Shown here in pieces: positions 9,535 to 18,823 of a stretch of 35,127 nucleotides of DNA (within the stretch, counting starts at the first letter, position 1; the number at the start of each line of letters is the position of its first letter). The DNA is from Desulfonatronospira sp. (GTDB lineage: Bacteria; Desulfobacterota; Desulfovibrionia; Desulfovibrionales; Desulfonatronovibrionaceae), in contig SLDX01000133.1 of the NCBI GenBank assembly GCA_007125075.1, positions 1 through 35,127 of the forward strand, given 5' to 3'. The position numbers and the translations under genes are program-made. The notes beneath the pieces were generated by a model. The model ran no database searches, had not been told where the DNA came from, and saw only the letters and a program-made list of their open reading frames with translations.

Positions 9535-9584
9535 GACCCGAAGTTCGGCCTCAAGCAGCCCGTAGTGATGCCCGGCCGAGGGTC
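9535..9584. other. Stem-loop with asymmetric bulge in the divergent intergenic region
   Basis: GACCC-(gaagt)-TCGGCC ... GGCCGA-GGGTC (9535-9539, 9545-9550 / 9574-9579, 9580-9584). Confidence 0.45.
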
Positions 9585-9868
9585 AAGCGCCGTCACAGAC
9601 AAGGCCTGGACATACAATCCGTTTGATTTCTCTGTCCCGGTAGTTTATCTTGGCGCTTGACAACTTTAAATTCATCTTTCAATAGGACTGGAGTCTTACC
9701 ATACAATTAAGCTGAAAGTCTATCCTGCGGGCAAAAAGATGTCCAGACAGAAGAGGCTGTTTCCGGTCAGACAGGTATGCCCGGGCGATCTTGACCGGTT
9801 TTATCAAAAAATAAATCCATGGTTTTCAAAGAGCATGGATAACTTCACATAAAGGGGGCTACTGAAGC

Positions 9869-11929
9869 ATGCTGGACAAATTGGCAAAGCAAAGAACTTA
9901 CGCCTTGGTGGGGCACGGAGGCACGGGAAAGACTTCTGCTGCGGAAATGATTCTTTATCAAAGCAAGGCAATCAAACGCCTGGGCAAAATAGACGAGGGG
10001 ACCACCTGCCTTGATTTTGAACCCGAAGAAATCAAAAGACGGGGCAGCATTCAACCCGGGTTTGCCGTTTATTCCTGGGAGAAGAACCGCCATTTTCTGG
10101 TGGACACCCCCGGAGACAACAATTTTATCGGAGATTTAAGCTATCTGCTCACCGCAGTGGACGGTGCGGTTTTTGTAATCGACGCTGTGGACGGGGCCAA
10201 GCCTCTGACCAAGAAGCTGTGGTCAGAGGTACAGGAAGCTGGACTGCCGGCGCTGATCCTGGTGAATAAGATTGACCGTGAACGTGCTGATTTTAAAATG
10301 GCATACGACAGCCTGGTGAACATGCTGGGTATCAAGCCGGTGCCGCTGTATCTGCCTGTTGGCGCAGAATCCGGGTTCAAGGGTCTGGTGGATGTCCTGG
10401 AGCAAAAGGCCTATTTTTTTGCCGAGGAAGGAAGTCTCACATCCGGAGACATCCCTGCGGACATGCTGGATGATGTGGCTGAAATGCGCGAGGCGGCCAT
10501 CGAGAACATCGCCGAGGTTGATGAGCAGCTCATGGAAAAATATCTCGAAGAAGGCCACCTGGAAACAGAGGATATCTACCAGGGGCTGCGCAAGGGCATC
10601 CTGGCCAAAGAGCTGGTGCCCATCTGCGCTTGTTCAGCCCTGGAAAACAAGGGCGGAAGCAAGCTTCTGGAGGCTGTGCAGAACTTTTTGCCCTCCCCTC
10701 TTGAACATCCTGAATGGCAGGGAGAAGAAGCTGTACGCAGGTCACATCCGGATGAACCCGCTGCTGTTTTTGTGTTCAAGACCATTACCGACCCCTTTAC
10801 CGGACAGCTGAGCGTAATGCGCGTTCTGTCCGGGGTTTTGACTTCGGACATGCAGGTGGCCAATCCTTTGAAGGAAGAGAAGGAAAAGCTGGGCCAGCTT
10901 CTGGTCTTTGAAGGCAAAAAACAGTCTCCCTTCAAGGAGGAGGCCGGGCCGGGATCAGTCGTGGCTGCGGCCAAGCTTAAAAATACTTCCACCGGGGATA
11001 CCCTTTGCTCTGAGAAGGAGCCATTTGTTCTGAAAAAGCCCAAACTCCCTCCATGCATTTTGTCCTATGCCCTGGGAGCTCAGGAAAAAGGGGAGGAGGA
11101 CAAGGTTTTTGCCGCGGTGAACAAGCTTCTGGACGAGGATATCAATCTGCAGCTCACACGCAATGAGGAAACCAAGGACATGCTTTTGTCCGGAATGGGT
11201 CAGCTGCATATTGAAATGGCTGTGGAAAAGGCCAAGAGACGCTATAAGGCCGGAGTGGTCCTCAAGACGCCCAAGATTCCCTATCGGGAGACCATCAAGG
11301 GCAAAGCCGAGGTGCAGGGCAGATACAAGAAGCAGACCGGAGGCCGGGGCCAGTTCGGAGACTGTTGGATCAGACTGGAGCCCAAAAGCCGGGGAGAAGG
11401 CTATGAATTCGTTGACGCCATAGTAGGCGGGGTTATCCCCAGACAATACATCCCTGCGGTGGACAAAGGGATCTATGAGGCAGCCTCCAAAGGCGTTCTG
11501 GCCGGATACCCGGTGGTGGACTTCAAGGTCACTTTGTACGACGGCTCCTACCACAGCGTGGATTCCTCGGAAATGGCCTTCAAGATTGCCGGATCCATGG
11601 CTTTCAAAAAAGCTGTGGAGAAGTGCCAGCCTGTTCTTCTGGAGCCGATAATGGTGGTTACGGTTTTCGTGCCTGACGAATATATGGGCGATGTCATAGG
11701 AGATCTGTCCAGCAAGAGAGGCCGGGTTCTGGGTTCGGAATCGGAAAAGGGAATAACTTCGGTTCGGGCCCACGTACCTATGGCTGAAATGCTTCAGTAC
11801 GCCCAGGACCTGCGTTCCATGACCGGCGGGCAGGGCACGTTCACCATGGAGTTTGACCATTATGAGGAATGTCCGGCGCCTATAGCGGAAAAAGTTATTG
11901 CAGAAAGCGCTCAAGAGAAGGAAGACTAG
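9869..11929 (+). CDS. Elongation factor G-like translational GTPase (non-canonical EF-G paralogue)
   Basis: 686 aa; P-loop GHGGTGKTS, G3 VDTPGDNNF, G4 VNKIDRE, domain IV GGRGQFGDCWIRLEP, full-length EF-G architecture. Confidence 0.9.
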   Translation: MLDKLAKQRTYALVGHGGTGKTSAAEMILYQSKAIKRLGKIDEGTTCLDFEPEEIKRRGSIQPGFAVYSWEKNRHFLVDTPGDNNFIGDLSYLLTAVDGAVFVIDAVDGAKPLTKKLWSEVQEAGLPALILVNKIDRERADFKMAYDSLVNMLGIKPVPLYLPVGAESGFKGLVDVLEQKAYFFAEEGSLTSGDIPADMLDDVAEMREAAIENIAEVDEQLMEKYLEEGHLETEDIYQGLRKGILAKELVPICACSALENKGGSKLLEAVQNFLPSPLEHPEWQGEEAVRRSHPDEPAAVFVFKTITDPFTGQLSVMRVLSGVLTSDMQVANPLKEEKEKLGQLLVFEGKKQSPFKEEAGPGSVVAAAKLKNTSTGDTLCSEKEPFVLKKPKLPPCILSYALGAQEKGEEDKVFAAVNKLLDEDINLQLTRNEETKDMLLSGMGQLHIEMAVEKAKRRYKAGVVLKTPKIPYRETIKGKAEVQGRYKKQTGGRGQFGDCWIRLEPKSRGEGYEFVDAIVGGVIPRQYIPAVDKGIYEAASKGVLAGYPVVDFKVTLYDGSYHSVDSSEMAFKIAGSMAFKKAVEKCQPVLLEPIMVVTVFVPDEYMGDVIGDLSSKRGRVLGSESEKGITSVRAHVPMAEMLQYAQDLRSMTGGQGTFTMEFDHYEECPAPIAEKVIAESAQEKED

Positions 11930-11958
11930 GGAATAACCGGGATCAACAAATCAATCAG

Positions 11959-12030
11959 GCCCCTTAATCTGCATCGGCAAAGAGCTTCCAAACAGAATTT
12001 TTTGAGCCGATGCTGGTTAAGGGGCTTTTT
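11959..12030 (+). terminator. Rho-independent terminator downstream of the EF-G-like gene
   Basis: GCCCCTTAA-tct-GCATCGGC (11959-11978) pairs with GCCGATGC-tgg-TTAAGGGGC (12006-12025), followed by TTTTTTT. Confidence 0.8.
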
Positions 12031-12098
12031 TATGTGCTTGTGTTTTGAGTACAAATAAATTAAATTTAAATGTTAATTTTGAAATAATTTCTCAGACT

Positions 12099-12126
12099 CG
12101 GAAGCTTAAAAAAGAAAAGCTTGCCG
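12099..12126 (+). other. Stem-loop in the 5' leader of the RNase J gene
   Basis: CGGAAGCTT (12099-12107), 9-nt A-rich loop, AAGCTT-g-CCG (12117-12126); 40 nt before the ATG. Confidence 0.45.
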
Positions 12127-12166
12127 GTTTTGATGGATATACTTTTATTTTGTATTTGGAGAAAAA

Positions 12167-13822
12167 ATGGATGTACAAGACTATGTGACCCTGATCCCGC
12201 TTGGCGGGCTTGGGGAGATCGGGCAGAACTGCATGGTTCTGGAAACCAGAGAAACCATGCTTCTCATAGATTGCGGGCTGATGTTTCCGGAAGATTTTCT
12301 GCTGGGGGTGGACGTGGTCATTCCCCGCTTTGATTACGTGCTCAAAAACAAGGAAAAGCTCAAGGCAATAATTCTTACTCATGGTCATGAGGATCATATA
12401 GGCGCCCTGCCCTGGCTTTTGCCGTACGTCAGCGCCCCGGTTTACGGTTCCAGGTTTACGCTGAAGCTGGTGGAAAACAAGCTTTCAGAGTTTAATCTGC
12501 TGGAATACACGCCTCTTGAAATTATCAGCGAAAAAAAATCCCTGCGTCTTAAGGATATCACCATAAATTTCTTTCCGGTGTGTCACTCGATAATTCAGGG
12601 CTTCGGGCTGGGCATAGAGACGCCTGTGGGAAAAATCGTCCATACCGGAGATTTCAAGCTTGATCCTGAACCTCTGGACGGCCACTTTACAGATATGGAT
12701 GCCTTTGCCGGCTTCTCAGAGAGCGGGGTCAGGCTGATGTTGTCCGACTCCACCAATGTGGAACGTGAAGGCTATGCTTTAACGGAAAGAGAAATCAAAG
12801 ATTCTTTAAAAGAGATCTTTAATGAAACCCGGGGAAGACTGCTGGTTACTCTTTTTTCCAGTCATATCCAGAGAATGCAGGAGGTTTTCGATCTGGCCCG
12901 GGCATTCGGGCGCAAAGTGGCGGTCAGCGGAAAAAGTCTGGCTGCCAACATTGAAATGGCCATGGAAGAAGGATTTTTAAATGTCAGTTCTGATAATTAT
13001 TGCACTCTGGAAGAGAGTGCAAAAGTTGATGACTCCCACATAGTGCTCCTGCTGACCGGTTCCCAGGGAGAACCTCTGTCCGCACTTACCCGCCTGGCCC
13101 TGGGAGAGCACAGGCAACTGAAGATCAAGCCTGGAGACACAGTGCTTATGTCGTCGAGGATCATTCCCGGAAACACCAGGGCGATTACCAGGGTGATCAA
13201 CAACCTCTATCGTCTTGGAGCTGAAGTCTATTATGAAAAGGTGCGGGCAATCCACGCCTCGGGACACGCTCACAAAGAAGAGCTCAAGACCATGCTCAGG
13301 ACAGTCAATCCCAGGTTCTTCATTCCCATCCACGGTGAATACCGTCATCTTTTCAAACATGCGGCCCTGGCCAGAGAGTGCGGAGTGGCTCCGGAAAGAA
13401 GTATGGTCCTTGAGGATGGACAGCCGGTAACTTTTTTTAAGGATTCAATCCGGCTGGAAGAAAGAATTTCATCTGACTCAATCCTGGTTGATGGCAAGGG
13501 TGTGGGCGATGTCGGTCATACCGTGCTCAAAGAAAGGCACATACTCGGTGGGGAAGGGCTGGTTATTGTAGTCATGGTGGCCAGCGAAAAGACCGGGGAA
13601 CTGATCATGAGCCCAAGGCTGCTTTCCAGGGGCTTTATCTTTGAACAGCAGTACGATCATATTCTGGAGGACGCCAAGTGTCTGCTGCTTGATCTTTATG
13701 AAAACGTCCCTCCGGGTGAGAACAGGAAGCTGGAGGAAAAGATACGCTCCACGCTGCGCAAATTCTTTCGCAAGATCCTGGGACGCGACCCCATAGTCGT
13801 CCCTCTGGTCATCAAGGTTTAA
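12167..13822 (+). CDS. rnj: Ribonuclease J (beta-CASP metallo-beta-lactamase fold)
   Basis: 551 aa; LTHGHEDHIGALPWLL (HxHxDH), HTGDFKLDPEPLDG, SDSTNVEREG, ASGHAHKEEL, PIHGEYRHL. Confidence 0.95.
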   Translation: MDVQDYVTLIPLGGLGEIGQNCMVLETRETMLLIDCGLMFPEDFLLGVDVVIPRFDYVLKNKEKLKAIILTHGHEDHIGALPWLLPYVSAPVYGSRFTLKLVENKLSEFNLLEYTPLEIISEKKSLRLKDITINFFPVCHSIIQGFGLGIETPVGKIVHTGDFKLDPEPLDGHFTDMDAFAGFSESGVRLMLSDSTNVEREGYALTEREIKDSLKEIFNETRGRLLVTLFSSHIQRMQEVFDLARAFGRKVAVSGKSLAANIEMAMEEGFLNVSSDNYCTLEESAKVDDSHIVLLLTGSQGEPLSALTRLALGEHRQLKIKPGDTVLMSSRIIPGNTRAITRVINNLYRLGAEVYYEKVRAIHASGHAHKEELKTMLRTVNPRFFIPIHGEYRHLFKHAALARECGVAPERSMVLEDGQPVTFFKDSIRLEERISSDSILVDGKGVGDVGHTVLKERHILGGEGLVIVVMVASEKTGELIMSPRLLSRGFIFEQQYDHILEDAKCLLLDLYENVPPGENRKLEEKIRSTLRKFFRKILGRDPIVVPLVIKV

Positions 13823-13839
13823 AAAACTCCCGGATTTTC

Positions 13840-14661
13840 TTAACGCGCAGCATAAGTTGTGAAAAACTCTCTAAGTCCCTTGAGGTAAATGTCCTGGCTC
13901 TGCTGATATCCGCTGTTGTGATTTCCGCTGATCTCTAAAAAATATCTGGGCTGCGGGGCAAGTTCATATAAAGTCCGGCCGTGAAGGAAGGGTATGAGTT
14001 CATCATCACGGCTGTGGATGATCATTGCCGGAGCAGAAAAAGAGCTTATCTTGTCCCGGGTTGCATAGCTGTATCTGGCCAGTAGCCTCACCGGCAGAAA
14101 TGGAAACATTTCTCTTCCCAGCTCTGGTATGCTGGTGAAGGTTGACTCAAGTATGATCCCCGCAGGTTCCGCTTCGGACGCCAGATCAGCGGCAACCGCG
14201 CCGCCCAGGGATCTGCCCATAATGAAGATGTGCCTGGCAGGGATGCCCCTGTCTCTGGTCAGGTGGTCCCAGGCAGCCAGGGCGTCATTGTACGTCCCCT
14301 CTTCAGAAGGTTTGCCCTGACTCTTTCCAAATCCGCGGTAGTCGAAAATGAATGTGGACATGTTCAGGGAATGCAAATAGTTAAGTGTTGGCAGTCTATG
14401 GGAGATATTTCCTGCATTGCCGTGACAGAACAGTACAACTCCTCTTTCTTCTGCTGAGGGGACAAACCAGCCGTGGATGGTGACCCCGTCGGCAGTATCC
14501 AGATAGACTTCTTCAAATTTAAGGCCAACCTGTTCGGGATCGGCATGCAGGTATTTATGCGGGGCGTAGACGAGATTATGCTGGAAGAGATACATGTAGC
14601 CAAGCAGTAGAAAGTAAATGATGAGAAGCACTCCCAGTGCCGTACCAAGGAATTTGAGCAT
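13840..14661 (-). CDS. Membrane-anchored alpha/beta hydrolase (ABHD13/17-like, serine aminopeptidase S33 type)
   Basis: 273 aa; N-terminal TM helix, FCHGNAGNISHR, nucleophile elbow GRSLGGA, HSRDDELIPF, GNHNSG. Confidence 0.88.
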   Translation of the reverse strand: MLKFLGTALGVLLIIYFLLLGYMYLFQHNLVYAPHKYLHADPEQVGLKFEEVYLDTADGVTIHGWFVPSAEERGVVLFCHGNAGNISHRLPTLNYLHSLNMSTFIFDYRGFGKSQGKPSEEGTYNDALAAWDHLTRDRGIPARHIFIMGRSLGGAVAADLASEAEPAGIILESTFTSIPELGREMFPFLPVRLLARYSYATRDKISSFSAPAMIIHSRDDELIPFLHGRTLYELAPQPRYFLEISGNHNSGYQQSQDIYLKGLREFFTTYAAR

Positions 14662-14741
14662 CTTTCACCTGTCAGATTGGATCGGGTTGTAAATGAATCA
14701 GGAGCTGTTCACTGCTGAATAATGCACAGAGACCTGCCCGG

Positions 14742-15698
14742 CTAAAACCATTTTCTAAGCAATCGCTTCAGTGGGCGCATGCGCAGCCTGACGGAAACAA
14801 AGTCTTCAGGCAGGACCGGAAAAGAATGATCATAATCCTGATCTTCGGTATCTCTGGCCATCTGGATCAGTCGCTCAATCCGGTCTTCGGTCCTTGGATG
14901 GGTGAGCAGAATCGAGGGCACCCTGGACTTTCTTTTTCTGCCGACTACTTTGTCCAGCCAAGACACTGGAGGATTTTCAAGTTTGTGCAGCGCCTGAGCC
15001 AGGCCCACCGGATCGTTGGTCAGCATGGCCGCGTCCATGTCCGCTTCAAATTCCCTGGTCCGGGAAAGGGCCAACTGCATGACCGTGCTGAGAGTAGGGG
15101 CGAAAATCAGCACGGCAATGATCCACCAGGAGATATGATATTCCTCCATCAGGATCAAGGGCAGATTTATAAGCAAAAGCAGTTGTCCGGTTAGGGACAG
15201 AAGGCTGGTCACCTTGCCTGCGGCTTCAGCCAGGTTCATGATCCAGATGTCATTGTTGCGGATATGACTGATTTCGTGTGCCAGAACCCCCAGGATCTCC
15301 CGGTAGTTCAGTGAGCGCAGCATGCCGTCGGTCAAAGCAATGGCTGCATTCTCTCTTTGTCCAACGGAAAAGGCATTTATCCCCCGACTGGGAATATAGA
15401 ACAATTTGGGACTGAAAGACAGTCCCGCGCGCTTGGACAGCTGATTTATTATTTGATATAATTTCGGTGTCTGGTCGAAACCGAGCCTGCGGGCGTTATG
15501 CATGTTCAGCACAGCCTGGGGAGGGATCCCTGAGGTGATGATCATTACAATCAGGCCAATAAACAATGACCAGAAAATCCCGGCCTTGCCGGCCACAAGC
15601 CAGCCAAGCACGCAAAGGATCAGGGCCATGCCGGCAAGTATCAGAAAAGAATGAATAAAATTCAGCCATTTTCGGCTCTTATATTTCCTGGAATTCAT
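14742..15698 (-). CDS. M48 family zinc metalloprotease (HtpX-like)
   Basis: LAHEISHIRNND HExxH motif, SRTREFEADMDAA, multiple TM segments. Start placed at internal Met (MNSRKYKSRKW) rather than the ORF-track start at 15794. Confidence 0.87.
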   Translation of the reverse strand: MNSRKYKSRKWLNFIHSFLILAGMALILCVLGWLVAGKAGIFWSLFIGLIVMIITSGIPPQAVLNMHNARRLGFDQTPKLYQIINQLSKRAGLSFSPKLFYIPSRGINAFSVGQRENAAIALTDGMLRSLNYREILGVLAHEISHIRNNDIWIMNLAEAAGKVTSLLSLTGQLLLLINLPLILMEEYHISWWIIAVLIFAPTLSTVMQLALSRTREFEADMDAAMLTNDPVGLAQALHKLENPPVSWLDKVVGRKRKSRVPSILLTHPRTEDRIERLIQMARDTEDQDYDHSFPVLPEDFVSVRLRMRPLKRLLRKWF

Positions 15699-15739
15699 AT
15701 CGGAGTCATTCAGAGGAGATAACGCATTTACCGTCCCGG

Positions 15740-15786
15740 GGACAGCCCGGACGTATCCCGCAATGGTTGAGATGAGCTGTCCGGGC
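15740..15786 (+). promoter_or_regulatory. Candidate alternative-structure element upstream of nrdJ
   Basis: GGACAGC (15740-15746)/GCTGTCC (15776-15782) and GCCCGGAC (15745-15752)/GTCCGGGC (15779-15786) are mutually exclusive stems with overlapping arms. Confidence 0.35.
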
Positions 15787-15854
15787 ATGCACAAGCAAAA
15801 GATTCCGGATGCAGCTCTTCAGCTTTAGATGTAAACAAACCTTTAACCGCTCGA

Positions 15855-15875
15855 GCCGGAGCATTCTTCTCCGGC
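15855..15875 (+). other. Stem-loop just upstream of the nrdJ start
   Basis: GCCGGAG-cattctt-CTCCGGC, 7-bp perfect stem ending 17 nt before the ATG. Confidence 0.5.
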
Positions 15876-15892
15876 ATGTTTGAGGCCAGTAT

Positions 15893-18130
15893 ATGAAAAT
15901 TGTGAAAATGCCCCCTGATTTGCCTGAACCGGCGTTAAGTGCCAATGCCAAGACCGTACTGACCAAAAGATATCTGCGCAAAGACCAGAACGGCGAGCCG
16001 GTCGAGGACTTTCAAGCCATGTACTGGCGTGTGGCTGCAAGCGTTGCCGCTGAAGAAAAAAAATATGAAAAATCGCCTTTTAAAGAGCGGGATCTGGCGC
16101 GCAGCTTCTACCAGATGCTTGTGGACTGCAGGTTTCTTCCCAACTCTCCCACCCTGATGAATGCGGGAACTGAACTGGGACAGCTGGCCGCGTGTTTTGT
16201 GCTGCCGGTCGGGGATTCAATGGACGAAATTTTTGACAGCATCAAGCACGCGGCATTGATCCACAAGTCCGGGGGAGGCACCGGTTTTTCCTTTTCCAGG
16301 CTGCGTCCCAGGGACAGCAGGGTAGGCTCCACAGGAGGCATTGCTTCAGGGCCTTTATCCTTTTTAAAGATCTTTAATACCGCAACCGAACAGGTCAAGC
16401 AGGGCGGAACCAGACGCGGCGCCAACATGGGCATACTGCGGGTTGACCATCCTGATATCATTGAATTCATCCGGGCTAAAGAGCGCGACGGTGATCTGAA
16501 CAACTTCAACCTCTCCGTGGCTCTGACCGAGGAGTTCATGCAGGCTGTGGAGGCGGACAGTGAATATCCGCTCATCGCTCCTCACACCGGCAGCGTAAAA
16601 CAAAGACTAAGAGCCAGAGAAGTCTTTTCCCTGCTCGTGCACAAGGCGTGGGAAACCGGCGACCCCGGGATTATCTTTCTGGACCGGATCAACAAGGACA
16701 ATCCCACTCCGGATCTGGGGGAAATGGAGAGCACCAATCCCTGCGGCGAGCAGCCTCTGCTGCCTTATGAGGCCTGTAATCTGGGCTCCATCAATCTGGA
16801 CAGGTTTTATTCACCCACTGCCCAAAACGGGATAGACTGGGATAGACTCAAGGAAAACGTTCACCTGAGCATACGCTTTCTGGACAATGTCATCGACCTG
16901 TCCAGATACCCCTTGGAGCGGATTACGGATATGGTTCTGAAGACCAGAAAAATCGGGCTCGGGGTCATGGGCTTTGCCGATCTGCTGTTTCAGCTTGAAG
17001 TTGCCTATGACAGCCATAAAGCCCTGCAGCTCGGAGAAAAGATCATGGAGTTTGTGCACAGGGAGTCCAAATCAGCCTCCAGAGATCTGGCTCAGGAAAG
17101 AGGGCCTTTTCCTGCGTTTGACGGGTCGATTTATGCCAAGCAGAATCAGGGTCCTTACCGCAACGCCACCACGACCACAATTGCTCCCACCGGCACCCTG
17201 TCCATTATTGCCGGATGTTCCTCAGGCATAGAGCCGATGTTTGCCCTGAGCTTTACAAGACAGGTGCTGGACGGGGAACGGCTGATCGAGGTCAATCCAC
17301 ACCTGGAAACGGCTTTGAAAAATACCCGCAGTTACAGCCAGAAGCTCATGGAGGATATAGCTTTAAAAGGCAGCATCAAACATATGGAACATCTGGACGA
17401 ACATCTGCGTGAAGTCTTTGTCACCTCAATGGATGTGGCTCCGGAATATCACCTGAAAATGCAGGCAGCTTTTCAGAGATATACAGACAATGCGGTGTCC
17501 AAAACAGTCAACCTGGCTCATGAAACTACCCGTGAAGAAATCTGGAACATCTACTGGATGGCTTATGAGACGGGCTGCAAAGGAGTTACGGTGTACAGGG
17601 ACGGCAGCAAGTCCTCCCAGGTTCTATGCACCGGCGAGGGTGAAAAGGCCGGAAAGGACAGGGAAAGTGGAAAGGCAAGCGTCAAGGAAAGGCCTGAAGT
17701 TGTTTACGGTTTTACGCAAAAGGTCAGGACTGGACTGGGAGAGCTGTATCTTACAGTAAACGAGGTCGACGGCAGACCTTTTGAAGTGTTCGCCACCATC
17801 GGGCGTTCCGGCAGATCCATCACCGCCAAAGCCGAGGCCATTGGCAGACTGGTTTCCCTGGCACTGCGTTCAGGCATTGATGTCCGGGATGTGGTCAAGC
17901 AGCTTAAGGGCATAGGCGGCGAGCACCCGGTCTTTCAGAAAAAGGGCCTGCTTCTTTCCATCCCGGATGCAGTGGGCTGGGTCCTGGAAAACAGGTATCT
18001 GCAGGACCAGAAGGTGCGGATCTCCGGAGCAGACCTTGATAAACCGGGTTGTCCTGAATGTGGCGCTGAACTTTTGTTTCAGGAAGGCTGCTTTGTCTGC
18101 CGGGCCTGCGGCTATACCAAGTGCGGGTAA
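15893..18130 (+). CDS. nrdJ: Adenosylcobalamin-dependent (class II) ribonucleoside-diphosphate reductase
   Basis: 745 aa; LPNSPTLMNAG, ESTNPCGEQPLLPYEACNLGSINL, APTGTLSIIAGCSSGIEP, C-terminal zinc finger CPECGAELLFQEGCFVCRACG. Confidence 0.95.
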   Translation: MKIVKMPPDLPEPALSANAKTVLTKRYLRKDQNGEPVEDFQAMYWRVAASVAAEEKKYEKSPFKERDLARSFYQMLVDCRFLPNSPTLMNAGTELGQLAACFVLPVGDSMDEIFDSIKHAALIHKSGGGTGFSFSRLRPRDSRVGSTGGIASGPLSFLKIFNTATEQVKQGGTRRGANMGILRVDHPDIIEFIRAKERDGDLNNFNLSVALTEEFMQAVEADSEYPLIAPHTGSVKQRLRAREVFSLLVHKAWETGDPGIIFLDRINKDNPTPDLGEMESTNPCGEQPLLPYEACNLGSINLDRFYSPTAQNGIDWDRLKENVHLSIRFLDNVIDLSRYPLERITDMVLKTRKIGLGVMGFADLLFQLEVAYDSHKALQLGEKIMEFVHRESKSASRDLAQERGPFPAFDGSIYAKQNQGPYRNATTTTIAPTGTLSIIAGCSSGIEPMFALSFTRQVLDGERLIEVNPHLETALKNTRSYSQKLMEDIALKGSIKHMEHLDEHLREVFVTSMDVAPEYHLKMQAAFQRYTDNAVSKTVNLAHETTREEIWNIYWMAYETGCKGVTVYRDGSKSSQVLCTGEGEKAGKDRESGKASVKERPEVVYGFTQKVRTGLGELYLTVNEVDGRPFEVFATIGRSGRSITAKAEAIGRLVSLALRSGIDVRDVVKQLKGIGGEHPVFQKKGLLLSIPDAVGWVLENRYLQDQKVRISGADLDKPGCPECGAELLFQEGCFVCRACGYTKCG

Positions 18131-18133
18131 AAA

Positions 18134-18823
18134 ATGATCCAGGTAAAACATCTGTCCCATTCATTCGGCAGGCATTGGGTGCTTAAAAACATAAGCTTTT
18201 CCCTGGACAAGGGTGATTTTCTGTTTCTTACCGGGCCTTCAGGCGCAGGCAAGACCACACTCATGCGCGTGCTGCACGGAAGCCTGGCCCTGCAAAGAGG
18301 CAAGGCCCTTGTTGCCGGCTTTGACCTGAAATCCCTTCCGGAAAAAAGGCTTTATCAGCTGAGAAGACAGGTGGCCATAGTTTTTCAGGATTTCAGGATA
18401 CTTCCGGAAAAGAGCGTCTGGGATAACGTGGCCCTTCCTCTGAAGGTCAGGGGAATGATTTCCAAACAGGTACAGAAAAGAGTTAGGGCGGTATTGAGGG
18501 GACTGCATCTGGACAAGAGAGCCGGACACCTGTGCCGGGAAATTTCCGGAGGCGAACAGCAAAGGGTTGCAGTGGCCAGGGCAGTGGTCACCAACCCGAA
18601 AGTACTGCTTGCAGACGAGCCTACCGGAAACCTGGACAAAAAGCTGTCCATGCAGCTCATGGAAGTGTTCAGACAGTTCCACATTCATGGCACAACAGTG
18701 GTTCTGGCTACTCACAGCGAGGATCTGATCAATGCGCTGCCCGGAGCAAAAATCCTGTGCCTTAAGGACGGATCAGCAGTAGAGTGCAGCTGGAACGCAG
18801 AGGGAGAGGAATGCGCGTATTAG
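18134..18823 (+). CDS. ftsE: Cell division ATP-binding protein FtsE
   Basis: 229 aa; Walker A GPSGAGKTT, signature SGGEQQRVAVARA, Walker B VLLADEPTGNLD; followed by ftsX. Confidence 0.93.
   Translation: MIQVKHLSHSFGRHWVLKNISFSLDKGDFLFLTGPSGAGKTTLMRVLHGSLALQRGKALVAGFDLKSLPEKRLYQLRRQVAIVFQDFRILPEKSVWDNVALPLKVRGMISKQVQKRVRAVLRGLHLDKRAGHLCREISGGEQQRVAVARAVVTNPKVLLADEPTGNLDKKLSMQLMEVFRQFHIHGTTVVLATHSEDLINALPGAKILCLKDGSAVECSWNAEGEECAY

Noticed and set aside
9482-9868. 6S RNA gene
   Set aside because: Some pairing exists, but I could not fit the long 6S hairpin with central bubble; kept only as a generic structured region.
10955-11914. 319-aa ORF on the minus strand
   Set aside because: Antisense to the EF-G-like CDS, low-complexity His/Leu-rich translation, no family signature.
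15699-15892. Possible cobalamin riboswitch upstream of the B12-dependent RNR
   Set aside because: No B12-box-like sequence recognised by eye; only hairpins reported instead.
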